Shown piece by piece: positions 1 through 11,329 of a DNA stretch of 64,000 bases (the stretch's first letter is position 1; every line of letters starts with the position of its first letter). The translations under genes and the position numbers were made by a program. The notes beneath the pieces were generated by a model, which saw only the letters and a list, made by a program, of their open reading frames with translations, searched no databases and had not been told where the DNA came from. The stretch covers positions 39,793,501 to 39,857,500 of the forward strand of contig NC_091247.1 of the NCBI RefSeq assembly GCF_042477335.2, given 5' to 3'. The stretch is from Ovis canadensis (Eukaryota; Chordata; Mammalia; Artiodactyla; Bovidae).

Positions 1-32
1 CTTTGTTTTTTTTATAAGATTAGGTGTGAGAG

Positions 33-313
33 TGGAGAAGGCAATGGCACCCCACTCCAGTACTCTTGCCTGGAAAATCCAACGGATGGAGGAGCCTGGT
101 GGGCTGCAGTCCAAGGGGTCGCTAAGAGTCGGACACGACTGAGCGACTTCACTTTCACTTTTCACTTTCATGCATTGGAGAAGGAAATGGCAACCCACTC
201 CAGTATTCTTGCCTGGAGAATCCCAGGGACGGGGGAGCCTGGTGGGCTTCCATCTATGGGGTCGCACAGAGTCGGACACGACTGAAGCGACTTAGCAGCA
301 GCAGCAGCAGCAG
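33..313 (+). mobile_element. BOV-A2 SINE, dimer
   Basis: Two monomers, each running from GGAGAAGG through CACTCCAGTATTCTTGCC to GTCGGACACGACTG, are joined by the usual CACTTTCACTTTCATGCATT linker. The 3' end is an AGC microsatellite (about 293-313), the tail typical of this family and marking plus orientation. Confidence 0.9.
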
Positions 314-469
314 GTATAAGAGAGTTGGTTCAGGCATCAGGTGAACCAGTTCTATCCCTAAACCAATCCACTACTACCTAGAGGCCGCTTCAGAAGGTAG
401 AAAGGACCCTAGGCTGGAAGGGAGAACTTGAACTATGTATAGTGAATGACAAAAAGGCCTGAATCATCT

Positions 470-620
470 GCCATCCCCTCCTAGAACTACCCTTGCTACT
501 AATTTTTCATTTGTAACTTCGGAGGATTCACTTAACATCTCTAATCCTTAATTTACCAATTGTAAAATGGGAATAGAATACTCCGAAAGAGAAGTAGTAG
601 TAATGGTCCGAGGTGGTGGT
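470..620 (+). mobile_element. MIR SINE fragment
   Basis: A MIR-like core is visible: CACTTAACATCTCTAATCC then a T-rich stretch and TGTAAAATGGGAATAGA, the sequence typical of old mammalian MIR elements. Diverged; limits approximate. Confidence 0.55.
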
Positions 621-1565
621 GGTTATCATGGGGGGCTTTTATGTTATTCTTTCTGCTTCTCTGTTTTCTCTGATTTTGGGAAATAAAATCTTAAGCATAT
701 TACAAATTTAAATATTATTTGATCTTTACACATTGATATTACTAGTATTTCCTTAGGGTTAAGTGACTGCCTCCCTACTGATGAATGTTCTATATTTTTT
801 GATGGCTCTTCACACACAGGGTCATAACAGAGGAAACAAGCTCATTGTTGTCTCAAATTATAGTCAACATTCTTCCCCAGTCTACATTGCTTCTCAATAA
901 ATTCTCAAGCTTTTTCCAGCAATAAAATTAAATGATAATGATACCTTTACTACTTTCAACCAGTACATATTCTCCAGTCATTACGGTGAAACAGAAATGC
1001 TTTCTGGGGTTAATGTCTGGCAGGGAGTTAATGAGCCCTACAGAAAAGTTCAGGAGTATTAGCTAACCTCTCATCAGTTCAAGAAACTGCTATACAGAAA
1101 GGGCATGGTTAGTCACATTTTCAATAGCTTTTAATTTTTTTCCAGCATAATGATGGCCAGAGAAGAAATTACGTTTTTAAGTTAGATCAAATTACAGACA
1201 AGACTTAGCAACTGAACAACAATTAGATAAAAATGATAATAAAGGTTTTTCTCTTTCCCTTAAGGAGGAAAACAAAGATTCAAATACACACTGAACATCA
1301 AAGAAGGTTTTAAGCTTAATATCTCTTCTACACGATCAACACATGGTATAATAACACATGATTTATTAACATGAATAAGTATCTCATACACATAATACAT
1401 GTAAAATAATACGTGTTTTATTAATATGCATAAAGCCCATTGTTTTCATTTGAAGTGTTTAAATTTTTAATATTATGAGTGTTGTTAATGGTTATAATAG
1501 AAATGTTCATAAGGTTTCTTGTGTTGTGAATCTATCTTTCTCTCAGCTGATATGGATTTGGATCC

Positions 1566-1840
1566 TGTTGTTGTTCAGTCACTAAGTCATATTCAACTCT
1601 TTGCGACCCTATGGACCACAGCACTCCAGGCTTCGGCTTCCCTTTTCTTCACCATCTCCCAGAGTTTGCTCAGACTCATGTCCATCGAGTCTGTGATGCC
1701 ACTCAACCATCTCATCCTCTGTTGTTAATTTTTCCTCTTGCCCACAAACACTCCCAGCAGTGTTTCCCTGATCAGCTCTTCAAATCAGGTGGCCAAAGTA
1801 TTGAAACTTCAGCATGTGTCCTTCCAGTGAATTCTGTTGG
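1566..1840 (-). mobile_element. BovB (RTE) LINE, 3'-end fragment
   Basis: Reads as the reverse complement of the BovB 3' end: GTTGTTGTTCAGTCACTAAG, then CATCTCATCCTCTGTTG and GGTGGCCAAAGTATT, the same order as in the longer copies in this window. 5'-truncated and internally degraded; no RT motif remains. Confidence 0.8.
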
Positions 1841-2276
1841 CTATAGTGCATGTCACTTTCTGTTCTAGATTGTTCATCTCAAAGTCACAAGATCTAAATT
1901 CAATTCACTGGAAAAAAACACTTAGTGAAAATCAGCTATGTGTACAGCAAGGGGCTAAGAAATGCATAAGAAGAAGAGAACATAGTTCTCATCCTCAAGG
2001 AAACTGGACCCGCATGACCATCCTTCCCTGCTGGGACAGGGCCTTCAGTTAAAAATAATGAAACCTCGATGAGTTCTGAATGGCCCTGGTAATATGCTTC
2101 CTCTTCCTCTCCTTCAGGACACCACAAAAGACTCAGCTGCCCATAGACAAAGCCTAATTGGAGGCTGCAATTAGAGCTAATTATTTTCCATCAGATCCAT
2201 CTCATCATGCCCCACAGCCCTGTTTGCTTCAGTCAGGTCTAAGATCACTTCTCATCTAGTATCTTATATTAATCTC

Positions 2277-2429
2277 ACCTTCACTTTCATGCATTGGAGA
2301 AGGAAATGGCAACCCACTCCAGTGTTCTTGCCTGAAGAATCCCAGGGACTGGGGAGCCTGGTGGGCTGCCGTCTATGGGGTCGCACAGAGTCGGACACGA
2401 CTGAAGCGACTTGGCGGCAGCAACAGCAG
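2277..2429 (+). mobile_element. BOV-A2 SINE, monomer
   Basis: A single BOV-A2 unit with the linker TTTCATGCATTGGAGAAGG at its 5' end and a degenerate GGC/AGC triplet tail at its 3' end. Confidence 0.88.
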
Positions 2430-2519
2430 TGTCATATTAATACCTATGTGTTCAACATATATGCAAATCTCAGTTTCTTACTCCTTCCCAACTCCAAAAC
2501 TTACTCTCTGTAATTCACA

Positions 2520-2860
2520 GTCTGTCACCTCCCAGATACCCTAACTGTTCACTTCTTCTCTGAACATCCCCATGATCTGGCCCTCCATGATCCAGCTCTG
2601 CCCTCTGCTAAAGGGAGAAGTCTCTTACCCCTCCTGGCCTCCTACTCCCCTCAGCCCTGCTCATTCTACCTTAAGCTCTCTGGTTTTCTTGATGGTTCTG
2701 GAACAACCAAAGCTCCTTCTTGCCTGTGGCCTTTGTACTTGTTAACTCTGTTGGGAACATTCTTCCCCTAGTGACCACAATCTTGCCTCACTCATTTCTT
2801 GACTCAAGCATCATTCCTCAAGGACACCTTCTTCTACCAATGATCTAAATGGTTTCACTT
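2520..2860 (+). mobile_element. L2 LINE 3' fragment
   Basis: Contains phrases of the L2 3' end in order: CCCCATGATCTGGCCCTC, TTGCCTGTGGCCTTTGTAC, GGGAACATTCTTCCCCTAG and a CACCTTCTTC stretch. Diverged, plus orientation. Confidence 0.65.
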
Positions 2861-2883
2861 ATACGTATATACACAGAGACAAA

Positions 2884-3385
2884 GCAAATGTGGCAAAAAT
2901 GTTAATTAATGTTGAATTTTGGCTCAGAGGTTAAAGCATCTGCCTCCAATGCCGGAGACCCAGGTTCGATCTCTGGGTCAGGAAGATCCCCTGGAGAAGG
3001 AAATGGTAACCCACTCCAGTATTCTTGCCTGGAGAATCCCATGGATGGAGAAGCCTGGTAGGCTACAGTCCACGGGGTCGCGAAGAGTCGGACATGACTG
3101 AGTGACTTCACTTCACTTCACTTTTTCATGGTGAGTACCCAGATGGTCATTATACCATTATTTTAACTTTTCTGTGTTTTTTTTTTTTTTTTGAAAACTT
3201 TCTTTAAAATCTTGGAATAAAGGCAAATAAAACATGGGGATGGTTTCTTAAATTACAAAATAAAGTGATACATAGCTATCCTAGTTAATCTGAAGACAAC
3301 AGTCCTGTTAAAAATATTATTTTAAGCTGACCTCATCCTTTAAATTTTTTGATTTTCTGTTTTACAGTGCATATAATATATTATC
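2884..3385 (+). repeat. Long inverted repeat, left arm
   Basis: This arm matches the reverse complement of about 3898-4293 at roughly 80-85% by eye, running from GTGGCAAAAATGTTAATTAA through AACTTTTCTGTGTTT, GAAAACTTTCTTTAAAATCT, AATAAAACATGGGG and CTGTTAAAAATAT to CAGTGCATATAA. A Bov-tA SINE (about 2919-3128) interrupts it; the right arm keeps the uninterrupted site. The first part resembles an old L1 3' UTR. Confidence 0.75.
2919..3128 (+). mobile_element. Bov-tA SINE inside the left inverted-repeat arm
   Basis: tRNA-Glu-derived head (GGCTCAGAGGTTAAAGCATC, B-box-like GGTTCGATC) followed by the standard body ending GTCGGACATGACTGAGTG and a CACTT-rich tail. Comparison with the right arm of the inverted repeat shows the empty site TTGAATTT/GGTGA. 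Confidence 0.88.
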
Positions 3386-3897
3386 ATTTTATTATCTTTC
3401 CATGAGTCTTAGTTCCAGGAAACACTGCAGCCAGAGCCATAGGGAGCTCAGCTATAGGAAATTTCTTGATCATATTACATAGACTTCAAATTTCCAAGGG
3501 GTCAAATAAGTTGTTGAAGACAGAGAAACACAGTATAGAGAGCTCTCTGCAATTTTGCTTGGTATGGCCATAATTTTAACTTCTGAGGCTTAAGCGAGAC
3601 ACCCCCACCCCCCAACAAAACACTCCCAATCTTGATTGAAGCCCCCTAACAAATTCTTGTTAATTGATTACTCTGCTTACTTTCTGCTGTACAAACCCAC
3701 AAGCAGGTTATTCTACCTGCCTTGGTAGCAGTTCAAAAGTTGACCTGGAAATATGAGAAATTTTTAGCATAGAAGTAGTCTCCAAATGTTTTTGATTGCA
3801 TGTTGCATAAACAAGAAATTTTGAGCATGTATACTTTTTAAATCAAGTATCCACATAAATACTTGACATAAAGTATTTATATGCACCACTATATTAA

Positions 3898-4293
3898 TAT
3901 ATTAATTTTATATGCACTACAAAATACAAAAAATGAAATTTTAAAGGATGAGATCAACTTGAAATAATCCATATTTTTAACAGAATTCTTCTGTCTTCAG
4001 ATTGACTAGGATAGAGCTATGCATCAATTTCTTCTGTAATGTAAAAAATCACCCCCATGTTTTATTTTCATTTATTCTGTTTTAAGATTTTTTTTAATTT
4101 ATTTATTTTAATTGGAGGCTAATTGCTTTACAATATTGTAGTGTATGGCAAAAGCCACTACAATATTCTGTTCTAAGATTTTTAAAGAAAGTTTTTCAAA
4201 ACACAGAAAAGTTAAAATGATATATGTACAATGAACATCTGGATACTTATCACCTAAATTCAATATTAATTGACACTTTTGCCATGTTTGCAT
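3898..4293 (-). repeat. Long inverted repeat, right arm
   Basis: Reverse-complement partner of 2884-3385, separated from it by a spacer of about 510 bases (3386-3897). It carries a short L1 tail insertion (4090-4164) that the left arm lacks. Confidence 0.75.
4090..4164 (-). mobile_element. Ruminant L1 3'-tail insertion with target-site duplication
   Basis: A 5'-truncated copy of about 75 bp: on the minus strand it reads CACTACAATATTGTAAAGC, AATTAGCCTCCAATTAAAAT and an A-rich tail, the same 3' end seen at 43396-43603. It is flanked by near-identical 16-bp copies ATTCTGTTTTAAGATT (4074-4089) and ATTCTGTTCTAAGATT (4165-4180). Confidence 0.75.
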
Positions 4294-4306
4294 TATCCAT
4301 ATATTG

Positions 4307-6025
4307 TTCAGTCTCTAAGTCGTCTCCGACTCTTTGCAACCCCATGAACTGCAGCACATCTGGCTTCCCTGTCCTTCACTATCTGCTGGAGCTTGTCCAG
4401 ACTCATGTCCACTGAGTTAGTGATGCCATCTATCATCTCATCCTCTGTTGCCCCTTCTCCACTTGCCCTCAATGTTTCCCAGCATCAGGGTCTTTTCAAA
4501 TGAGCCAACTCTTGGCATCAGGTGGCCAAAGTATGGGAAGTTCAGTTTCAGCCTCAGTCCTTTCAATGAATATTCAGGGTTGATTTCTTTTAGGATTGAC
4601 TGGTCCAATCTCCTTGCTGTTCAAGGGACTCCCAAGAATCTTTCCAGCACCATAGTTCAAAAGGATAAATCCTTCAGCACTCTGCCTTCTTTATGGTCCA
4701 ACTCTCACATCCATACATGACTACCATAGCTTAAACTATACGGACCTTTATGGGAAAATGATATCTCTGCTTTTTAACATGCTGTCTAGGTTTGTCACAG
4801 CTTTTCTTCCAAAGAGCAAGCGTCTTTTAATTTCATGGCTACAGTCGCCATCCACAATTAATTTGGAGGCCAAGAAAATGAAATCTGTCATTGTTTCCAC
4901 ATTTTCTCCTTCAATTTGCCATGAAGTGATGGGATCTTAGTTTTTCGAATGTTGAGTTTCAAGCCAGCTTTTTCACTCTCTTCTTACACCTTCATTGAGA
5001 GGTTCTTTAGTTACTCTTCACTTTCTGCATATCTGAGGTTGATGATATGTCTCCTGGCAAACTTGAGTCCAGCTTGTGCTTCATTGAATCCCTCATTTAG
5101 CATGATGTCCTCTGTATACAAGTTAAGTAAGCAAGGTGACAGTATAGAGCCTTGACATACTCCTTTACCAATTTTGAACCAGTCCATTGTTCCATGTCCG
5201 GTTCTAACTGTTATTTCTTGACCTGCATACAGATTTCTCAGGAGGCAGGTAAGGTGGTCTGGTATTCCTATCTCTTTAAGAATTTTCCACAGTTTGTTGT
5301 GATCCACACAGTCAAAGGCTTTAGTGTAGTCAATGAAGCAGAAGTAGAGATTTTTTTTGAATTCTCTTGCTTTTTCTATGATCCAGCAGATGTTGGCCAT
5401 TTGATCTCTAGTTCCTTTTTTTTAAAATCCAGCTTGTCCATCTGGAAAATCTTGGTTCACATATTGTTGAAGCCTAGCTTGAACGATTATGAGCATAACC
5501 TTGCTAGCATGTGAAATGAGCACAACTGTGCAGTAGTTTGAGCATTCTTTGGCATTGCCCGTCTTTGGGATTGGAATGAAAACTGACCTTTTCCAGTCCT
5601 GCGGCCACTGCTGAGTTTTCCAAATTTGCTGGCATATTGAATGCAGCACTTTCACAGCATCATCTTTTGGGATCTGAAATAGCTCCACTGGAATTCCGTC
5701 ACTTCCACTAGCTTTTTTGATAGTAATGCTTCCTGAAGTCCACTTGACTTCACATTCCAGGATGTCTGGCTCTAGGTGCGTGACCACACCATCACGGCTA
5801 TCTGGTTAATTAAGACCGTTTTTGTACAGTTCTTCTGTGTATTTTTGCCACTTATTCTTATTCTCTTCTGCTTCTGTTAGGTCCTTGCTGTTTCTGTCCT
5901 TTCTTGCGCCCATCTTTGCATGAAATGTTCTCTTGGGATCTCTAATTTTCTTGAAGAGATCTTTAGTTTTTCCCATTCTGTTATCTTCCTCTATTTCTTT
6001 GTATTGTTCACTTAATTTCACTGTA
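4307..6025 (-). mobile_element. BovB (RTE) LINE, 5'-truncated, about 1.7 kb
   Basis: Reverse-strand open segments give the region upstream of the RT (T-H-L-E-P-D-I-L-E-C-E-V-K, S-G-S-D-G-I-P-V-E-L-F-Q), RT motif A ([13 protein letters not shown]) and the C-terminal part. The catalytic Y-A-D-D motif is lost: the reading goes from L-R-Y-A straight to E-S-E-E, so about six codons are deleted. The endonuclease half is absent and the frame is broken in several places. Inactive. Confidence 0.92.
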
Positions 6026-6203
6026 TAAATGGCAAAAAGTATAAATGAAACTGTTTGAAAATAAGCTAAACATTGATATATTATGCCACTTCAGCTATAA
6101 ATACCTCAATTTATATCTCCTACAATTAAGAACATTCTTCTTCAGCATCAAAATGTTATTATCACAGCTAAAGGAATTAAGAATTTTCTAATATTCAGGT
6201 CAT

Positions 6204-6264
6204 ATACCTGGGTCTCCTACATTTCAGGTGGATTCTTTTACTGCCAAGCCACCAGGGAAGCCCT
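6204..6264 (-). mobile_element. Bov-tA SINE head fragment
   Basis: About 60 bp matching only the tRNA-derived head in antisense (CCTGGGTCTCCTACATTTC, GCCACCAGGGAAGCCC). The body is missing. Confidence 0.75.
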
Positions 6265-7469
6265 CAAATTTCTCCAATAGTCCTTAAAATATCTTTTATA
6301 GCTGTTTTTTTTTCCCCAAAGAAAGATCAAGTCAAGATTTGTGCATTGCTTGTGGTGCTCATGACTTTTTATTCGCTTTAAGTCTAGAGTGGTCCCCCGC
6401 CAATCTTTTTAGAACGTTGTCTTTTTTTAGGAGGTCAGGTATAATGTCCTACATCTTGTGTTTATCTGCCTACTTTATTGTGGTGTCATTTACCATGGTT
6501 CTGTACCCACTATATTTTCTGTATCCTGGCAGTTAGTTTCAAAGGCTTTATTAGATTCAATAAAATACTGTGGTAAAGAACATCACTTCAGGAAGCGCAG
6601 AAGATCATATTGGTGGTGACACCCTACCTCCCCATTGTAAAGCTATATTCATTCTCTCTAGTAAGTTCTCTATAGGGTGATACTTTTCAGGATGTGTTGA
6701 TGGCCCTTGACTGAATCTATGATTACTTGGCAAATCAGAAAATGGTGATTTCCTAGTTCTCTCATTTCTTCTCCACATATTAGCTGGCATTCTACAGTGA
6801 AACAAGATTTCCCTCCTCTACTGAGGATGAAATGCAGTTCCTCCTCAAAGGCAGGATAAATGTTGTTTCAAATTTCCAGAGCAGAAAGTTAATGGAAATG
6901 ACTTTCCCTTGTTTTACTTTGCAAAAATATCTATTATTAATATTAGTAACAGTATTTCTATGTAATCATAAATTCATATTTATGTAATGTTTTATTTTGA
7001 AATAGAGTCACTGGTTTTTTTCTTTCACTTCCAACTTTGGTAGTTTAAAGCTATTCTTCAATCTCTAATCAGCTGAATAAATGCTGGTGTACTGGGGTCT
7101 TCCTTTAAGAAGACCCTGTACATATTTGAGCTTAGGAAGCATCGAAATAGCACCTGTATAACAGAATACATTTTGAGACTCATTACTTGATAAAATGCCA
7201 AGAAGTTCACCTGAAAGTGTTATGTCAGATGTTTTAAAAGACAGACAATATTTTTTTCAACATTTCTATTGCAGCCTACCTCTTTAATCACTGACTTTTG
7301 AAGAAAACAGAAGAAAGATTGTAACAATGATTAAAATCCCCTTAATTAAATGAAAACTGTAGTGTTGACTACATAGCTTAATCATAATGTATAGGGCAAT
7401 AATTAAAAGGGTTTTTTTTTCTTCTTGCTGGATGCAACAGACATCAATTCCAGGTAGCTTAAGGAAACT

Positions 7470-7740
7470 AAAAAGGACCCTGTGGCAGTTCAGTCAAAGG
7501 TCTGGAGACTCGCTCTCAAGACAGCCACAGTGCCAAGTGCCCCAGCTCCGACTCTCCTCTCTGTCTTCATCCAGGACAAATCTCCTAGAAGGAGCACCTG
7601 ATGGGCCTGGTGGGGTCTGAGTTCCCCCTGCATCAGTGGCTGAGGTTAGAGAGGTAGGATCATGGAGTGGGGGTGTGGTCCACTGAATCAGTCCTGGGGA
7701 CATTCTCACAGCCTACAGACCATCACCAGTGGGCAGCCTC
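7470..7740. other. Unidentified GC-richer island
   Basis: About 270 bp noticeably richer in G and C than the AT-rich DNA around it, open in one frame on each strand (plus 7387-7620, minus 7494-7709). It contains a CTTCATCCAG/GACAAATC acceptor-like site. Not recognisable as a ruminant SINE or BovB; could be an old LTR or a conserved non-coding element. I cannot assign a function. Confidence 0.3.
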
Positions 7741-8081
7741 CACTAAGAAAACTTCCGATGTTCTTTAAAATGAACCAAGGATGCGTTGAGTAAAAATGTG
7801 GGAATTTCATTAACTTTGTCATTCTGATAGAGCTGATAGTTTTGTTTTGTTAAAACATCTTAGGTAACTGTGATTTTTTTAGTATTTAGGGGAATACAGA
7901 CAGGGTGCCAGTTTGGAAAAAAAGTTTGGGGGGAACAAACATGTGTCATTGATTAGGGAAAATTTATCCAGTCTGCTCATTTCAAACATTATTTCACAGA
8001 CCAATCAACCTGCTAAGTCATAAAAGGGCCATCTCTTTACCGGGTGGCATGGTTAAAATTTAGGCAAAGATGATTTGTTCA

Positions 8082-8305
8082 GGGGCTTCCCAAGTGGCTC
8101 AGTGGTAAAGGAATCTGCCTGCCAATGCAGGAGACACACGAGATGCTGGTTTGATCCCTAGATGGGGGGAAGATCCCCTGGAGGAGGAAATGGCAACCCA
8201 CTCCAGTATTTTTGCCTGGAGAATCCCATGAACAGAAAAGCCTGGTGAGCTACAGTCCATGGGGTCACAAAGAGTTGGGCTAGACTGAGTGAATGAGCAC
8301 ACATA
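8082..8305 (+). mobile_element. Bov-tA SINE
   Basis: Complete tRNA-Glu-derived head (GGGGCTTCCCAAGTGGCTCA, GGTTTGATCCCTAG) and body to GACTGAGTGAATGAGCACAC. Confidence 0.9.
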
Positions 8306-9249
8306 CAAGCTAGCATTAACACAATTAGGGAATATTCTGGACTTCTCACTTAAGCACTGGAATGGGATGGGTCTCAATTAGCTCACATTCTTCAGTGTGG
8401 ATTTCCTCATCCAATGTTCAGGACCAATAGGTGAACCCTCCTGGCTTTTCACCTTGCTCTGTGATAATACATAGGATATCAACGATCATGGGTGCATGCC
8501 TGCTGACCTAATGAGGCTGACACAGTGGAAGAGTTCAAGCACCAAGACCTCTAAGAGAATCCAGTCATTCCATATTTATGATACATGCTAAACACCATGG
8601 AATGCCAAGAGATTGCCAGGAGGAGGGGAAAAGGTTCCTTCTAGGAATGGATGAGGATGTGGCACTGAGCTGATTCATCCTGTCACACCTTAGGATGCTC
8701 CTTCTTCTATAGCTTCCCCCAAACACCTCATCCAGGAGTTATACTGGTTAAGTGCTTGGAATTTGGAGGGAACTGGGAAAATTTAGCTTAGTGTTTTTTG
8801 GTATAATCTCTCATATTTCTTCATTGTTTGATACCCATGGCATAGAGTGTACCTTGAATCCATAAAAGCTCCTACATTTCTACTAGTTAAATTGCTTTTA
8901 CTTGAATTTATATTTTGGTAAAACCTCAGGAGCCATGGGCATAGGGGGCATTTGTCCTGGTCACTAAAATAGTTTTCATTGACAGAAATGTTCTTGACAG
9001 CAGCAAAAATAATGCAGGTGTCTGAGGGCTTTATCTTGGGACTGCACTGCTATCTCTTTCACTTTCACCAATGAGGATCCTCAGTAATGATCTTTTTTTA
9101 TTTTTTGGACACAAGTGGTACTTGAATATATACTTGCTATAATATAATAATATATTCTGGCAATACATTAGTAAGTAGGCCGAACTTGACAGTCTACCCT
9201 TAATCGCCTTCCCTTCCCACATCCATTCCCAATCTCACAGGTAAGTACT

Positions 9250-9790
9250 AGTAACAGTTACCTGTATCCTGTTTCTTTTCTATTCAAATGTACATAAATA
9301 TACACAGGACTTCTTTGCATAAATGCAGTCTTACTGGCCTCATTATTCAATTATTTCTTTTTTTTTTGAAATAGCATTTCTTGGCGAGCTCTTCATATTT
9401 GTACAAAAGTCAAACACATTCTTCTTCATGGCTGTATAACACTCCATAATGTGGTGGCTTCATAATTTATACAACTATTTCCCTATTGATAGTTGGAAAT
9501 TAAGGGTTTTTTTCTTTTCTTTTTTTTCTTTCTTATTAGTGACAAAGCTGCAATGGACTTTGTGGAATATTCATCTTTACAGCTGTTTACATCTTTAAAT
9601 TCATTACACAAATGTTTTTGCAGGACTGTTTCCTAAAATAGGAATATACTCAAAGGGCATGCACTTTAAATATTTATACTTATAACTACAGCTAAATTGT
9701 CTTCCAGAAAGACTTGACCAATGAACCGTCCTCCTCATCACTGAAAGCTGTCAACATTTTTAGATTTTAAAACTTGGCAGTCAAGAACTC
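9250..9790 (-). mobile_element. Old L1 LINE 3' region
   Basis: Antisense L1M-type phrases: CATGGCTGTATAACACTCC, CATAATTTATACAACTATTT, CCCTATTGATAGTTGG, CAAAGCTGCAATGGAC and CTAAATTGTCTTCCAGAAAG. Strongly diverged, no open frame. Confidence 0.55.
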
Positions 9791-9804
9791 TTTCATCATA
9801 CAAT

Positions 9805-10480
9805 GATCTTCAAGGATACATCCATCCCAATGCTCATTACAACACTGTTTACAATAGCCAAGACATGGAAGCAACCTAAATGTCCATTGACAGAGGAATG
9901 AATAATACAATTATTGTACAATATACAAATAATACATATATACAATGAATGTTACTCAGCCATTACAAAGAATGAAATAATGCCATTTGCAGCAATTTGG
10001 ATGGACCTAGAAACTGTCATACTGAGTGAAGTAAGTCAGACATAGGAGGAGAAATGTTATATGACACCACTTACATGTAGAATCTAAAAAGAAATGATAC
10101 AAATGAAATTACTTAAAGAGAAACAGTCTCACAGAGAATGAACTTTAAGTTACTGGGGGGAAGGATGAAGGGATGGGACAGGGAGTTTGGGACGGACATG
10201 TACACACTGCTATATTTAAAATGGATAACCAACACGGACCTACTGTATGGTACATGGAACTCTGTTCAATGTTATGTGGCAACCTGTATGGGAGGGGAGT
10301 TTGGGGGAAACGTGTGTATATGTATGGCTGAGTATATGTATGTATACATACATATAAATATATATATATAAACATAACGTATATAAACATGTATATGTAG
10401 AGCCCTTCACTATTCACCTGAAACTATTACATAATCAGCTATACTCCGATACAAAATAAAAAGTTAAAAGAAAACCTCAT
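9805..10480 (+). mobile_element. Ruminant L1 3' end with purine/pyrimidine AT tract
   Basis: Sense L1 3' sequence: ACAATAGCCAAGACATGGAA, CCTAAATGTCCATTGACAG, TTACTCAGCCATTACAAAG, GGATGGACCTAGAAACTGTC, then the artiodactyl-type 3' UTR (CCTACTGTATGGTACATGG) and an A-rich tail. An alternating TATG/TATA tract occupies 10318-10400. Confidence 0.78.
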
Positions 10481-10614
10481 TAATTTGCACCCAAAAAAAA
10501 GAAAAAAAAATTTGCACCCATATACACTGAGGCTGAATACATTTTCACATACACATTCTAACTTGTTCCTGCATATGGAAAGGGAAGCTGTTAATTTTTG
10601 CTGACCTTGTATCT

Positions 10615-10890
10615 GCTGCTGCTACTGCTAAGTCGCTTCAGTTGTGTTCGACTCTGTGCGACCCCATAGACGGCAGCCCATGAGGCTCACCCATCCCTGG
10701 GATTTCCCAGGCAGGAACACTGGAGTGGGTTGCCATTTCCTTCTCCAGTGCATGACAGTGAAAAGTGAAAGTGAAGTCACTCAGTCATGTCCGACTCTTA
10801 GCGACCCCAGGGACTGCGGCTCACCAGGCTCCTCCATCCATGGGATTTTCCAGGCAAGAGTGCTGGAGTAGGGTGCCATTGCCTTCTCCG
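10615..10890 (-). mobile_element. BOV-A2 SINE dimer with 12-bp target-site duplication
   Basis: Two monomers in antisense; the 3' CTGCTGCTACTGCTAAG triplet tail is at the low-coordinate end. It is flanked by perfect direct repeats GACCTTGTATCT at 10603-10614 and 10891-10902, so the insertion boundaries are certain. Confidence 0.95.
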
Positions 10891-11174
10891 GACCTTGTAT
10901 CTAGCCAATTTAAAAAATATCCTTGTTAATTTTAATAATTTTTCAGTTCATGTGTTTCCTAAGTAGCCAAATATGTTGCAAATAGTAACAGGCTTTTTCT
11001 TCTAGCCAATTCTGAAAACTACTATTTCTCTTCATATCTATTACCAGGGGTGGAATACTCAGAACATGAAATTGTAGAGGTGATCATGGAGACCCTTGTC
11101 TCATTTCAAACTTCTTCTCTGAGAACACTTCTAATGCTTCCCTATGAACTGGGATATTTGCTGTAAATTTCTAA

Positions 11175-11260
11175 TATTGGGTTAGCAAAAAAGTTTGTCT
11201 GAATTTTTCTGTAACATCTTACAGAAAAAAGTCAGAATGAAATTTTTGGCCAACCCAATA
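11175..11260. mobile_element. Mariner-type MITE (ruminant mariner derivative)
   Basis: An 86-bp near-palindrome: TATTGGGTTAGCAAAAAAG at one end and TTTTTGGCCAACCCAATA at the other, with TA dinucleotides at both edges as expected for Tc1/mariner target duplication. The centre (TTCTGTAACATCTTACAGAA) completes the hairpin. It has no coding capacity. Confidence 0.85.
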
Positions 11261-11329
11261 AATACTTACATCAAGTTAAAGCAGTTTAATTCTACTCCTA
11301 GCTTTCCAAGTGTTTTCGTTTTGTTTTCT

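Noticed and set aside
2919..3128. tRNA gene (B-box-like GGTTCGATC in SINE heads)
   Set aside because: The tRNA-Glu-like heads belong to Bov-tA SINEs; no cloverleaf with intact acceptor stem was seen at any copy.
10145..10417. 90-codon minus-strand frame rich in Tyr and Ile
   Set aside because: It translates the alternating AT/TG tract at the 3' end of a ruminant L1.
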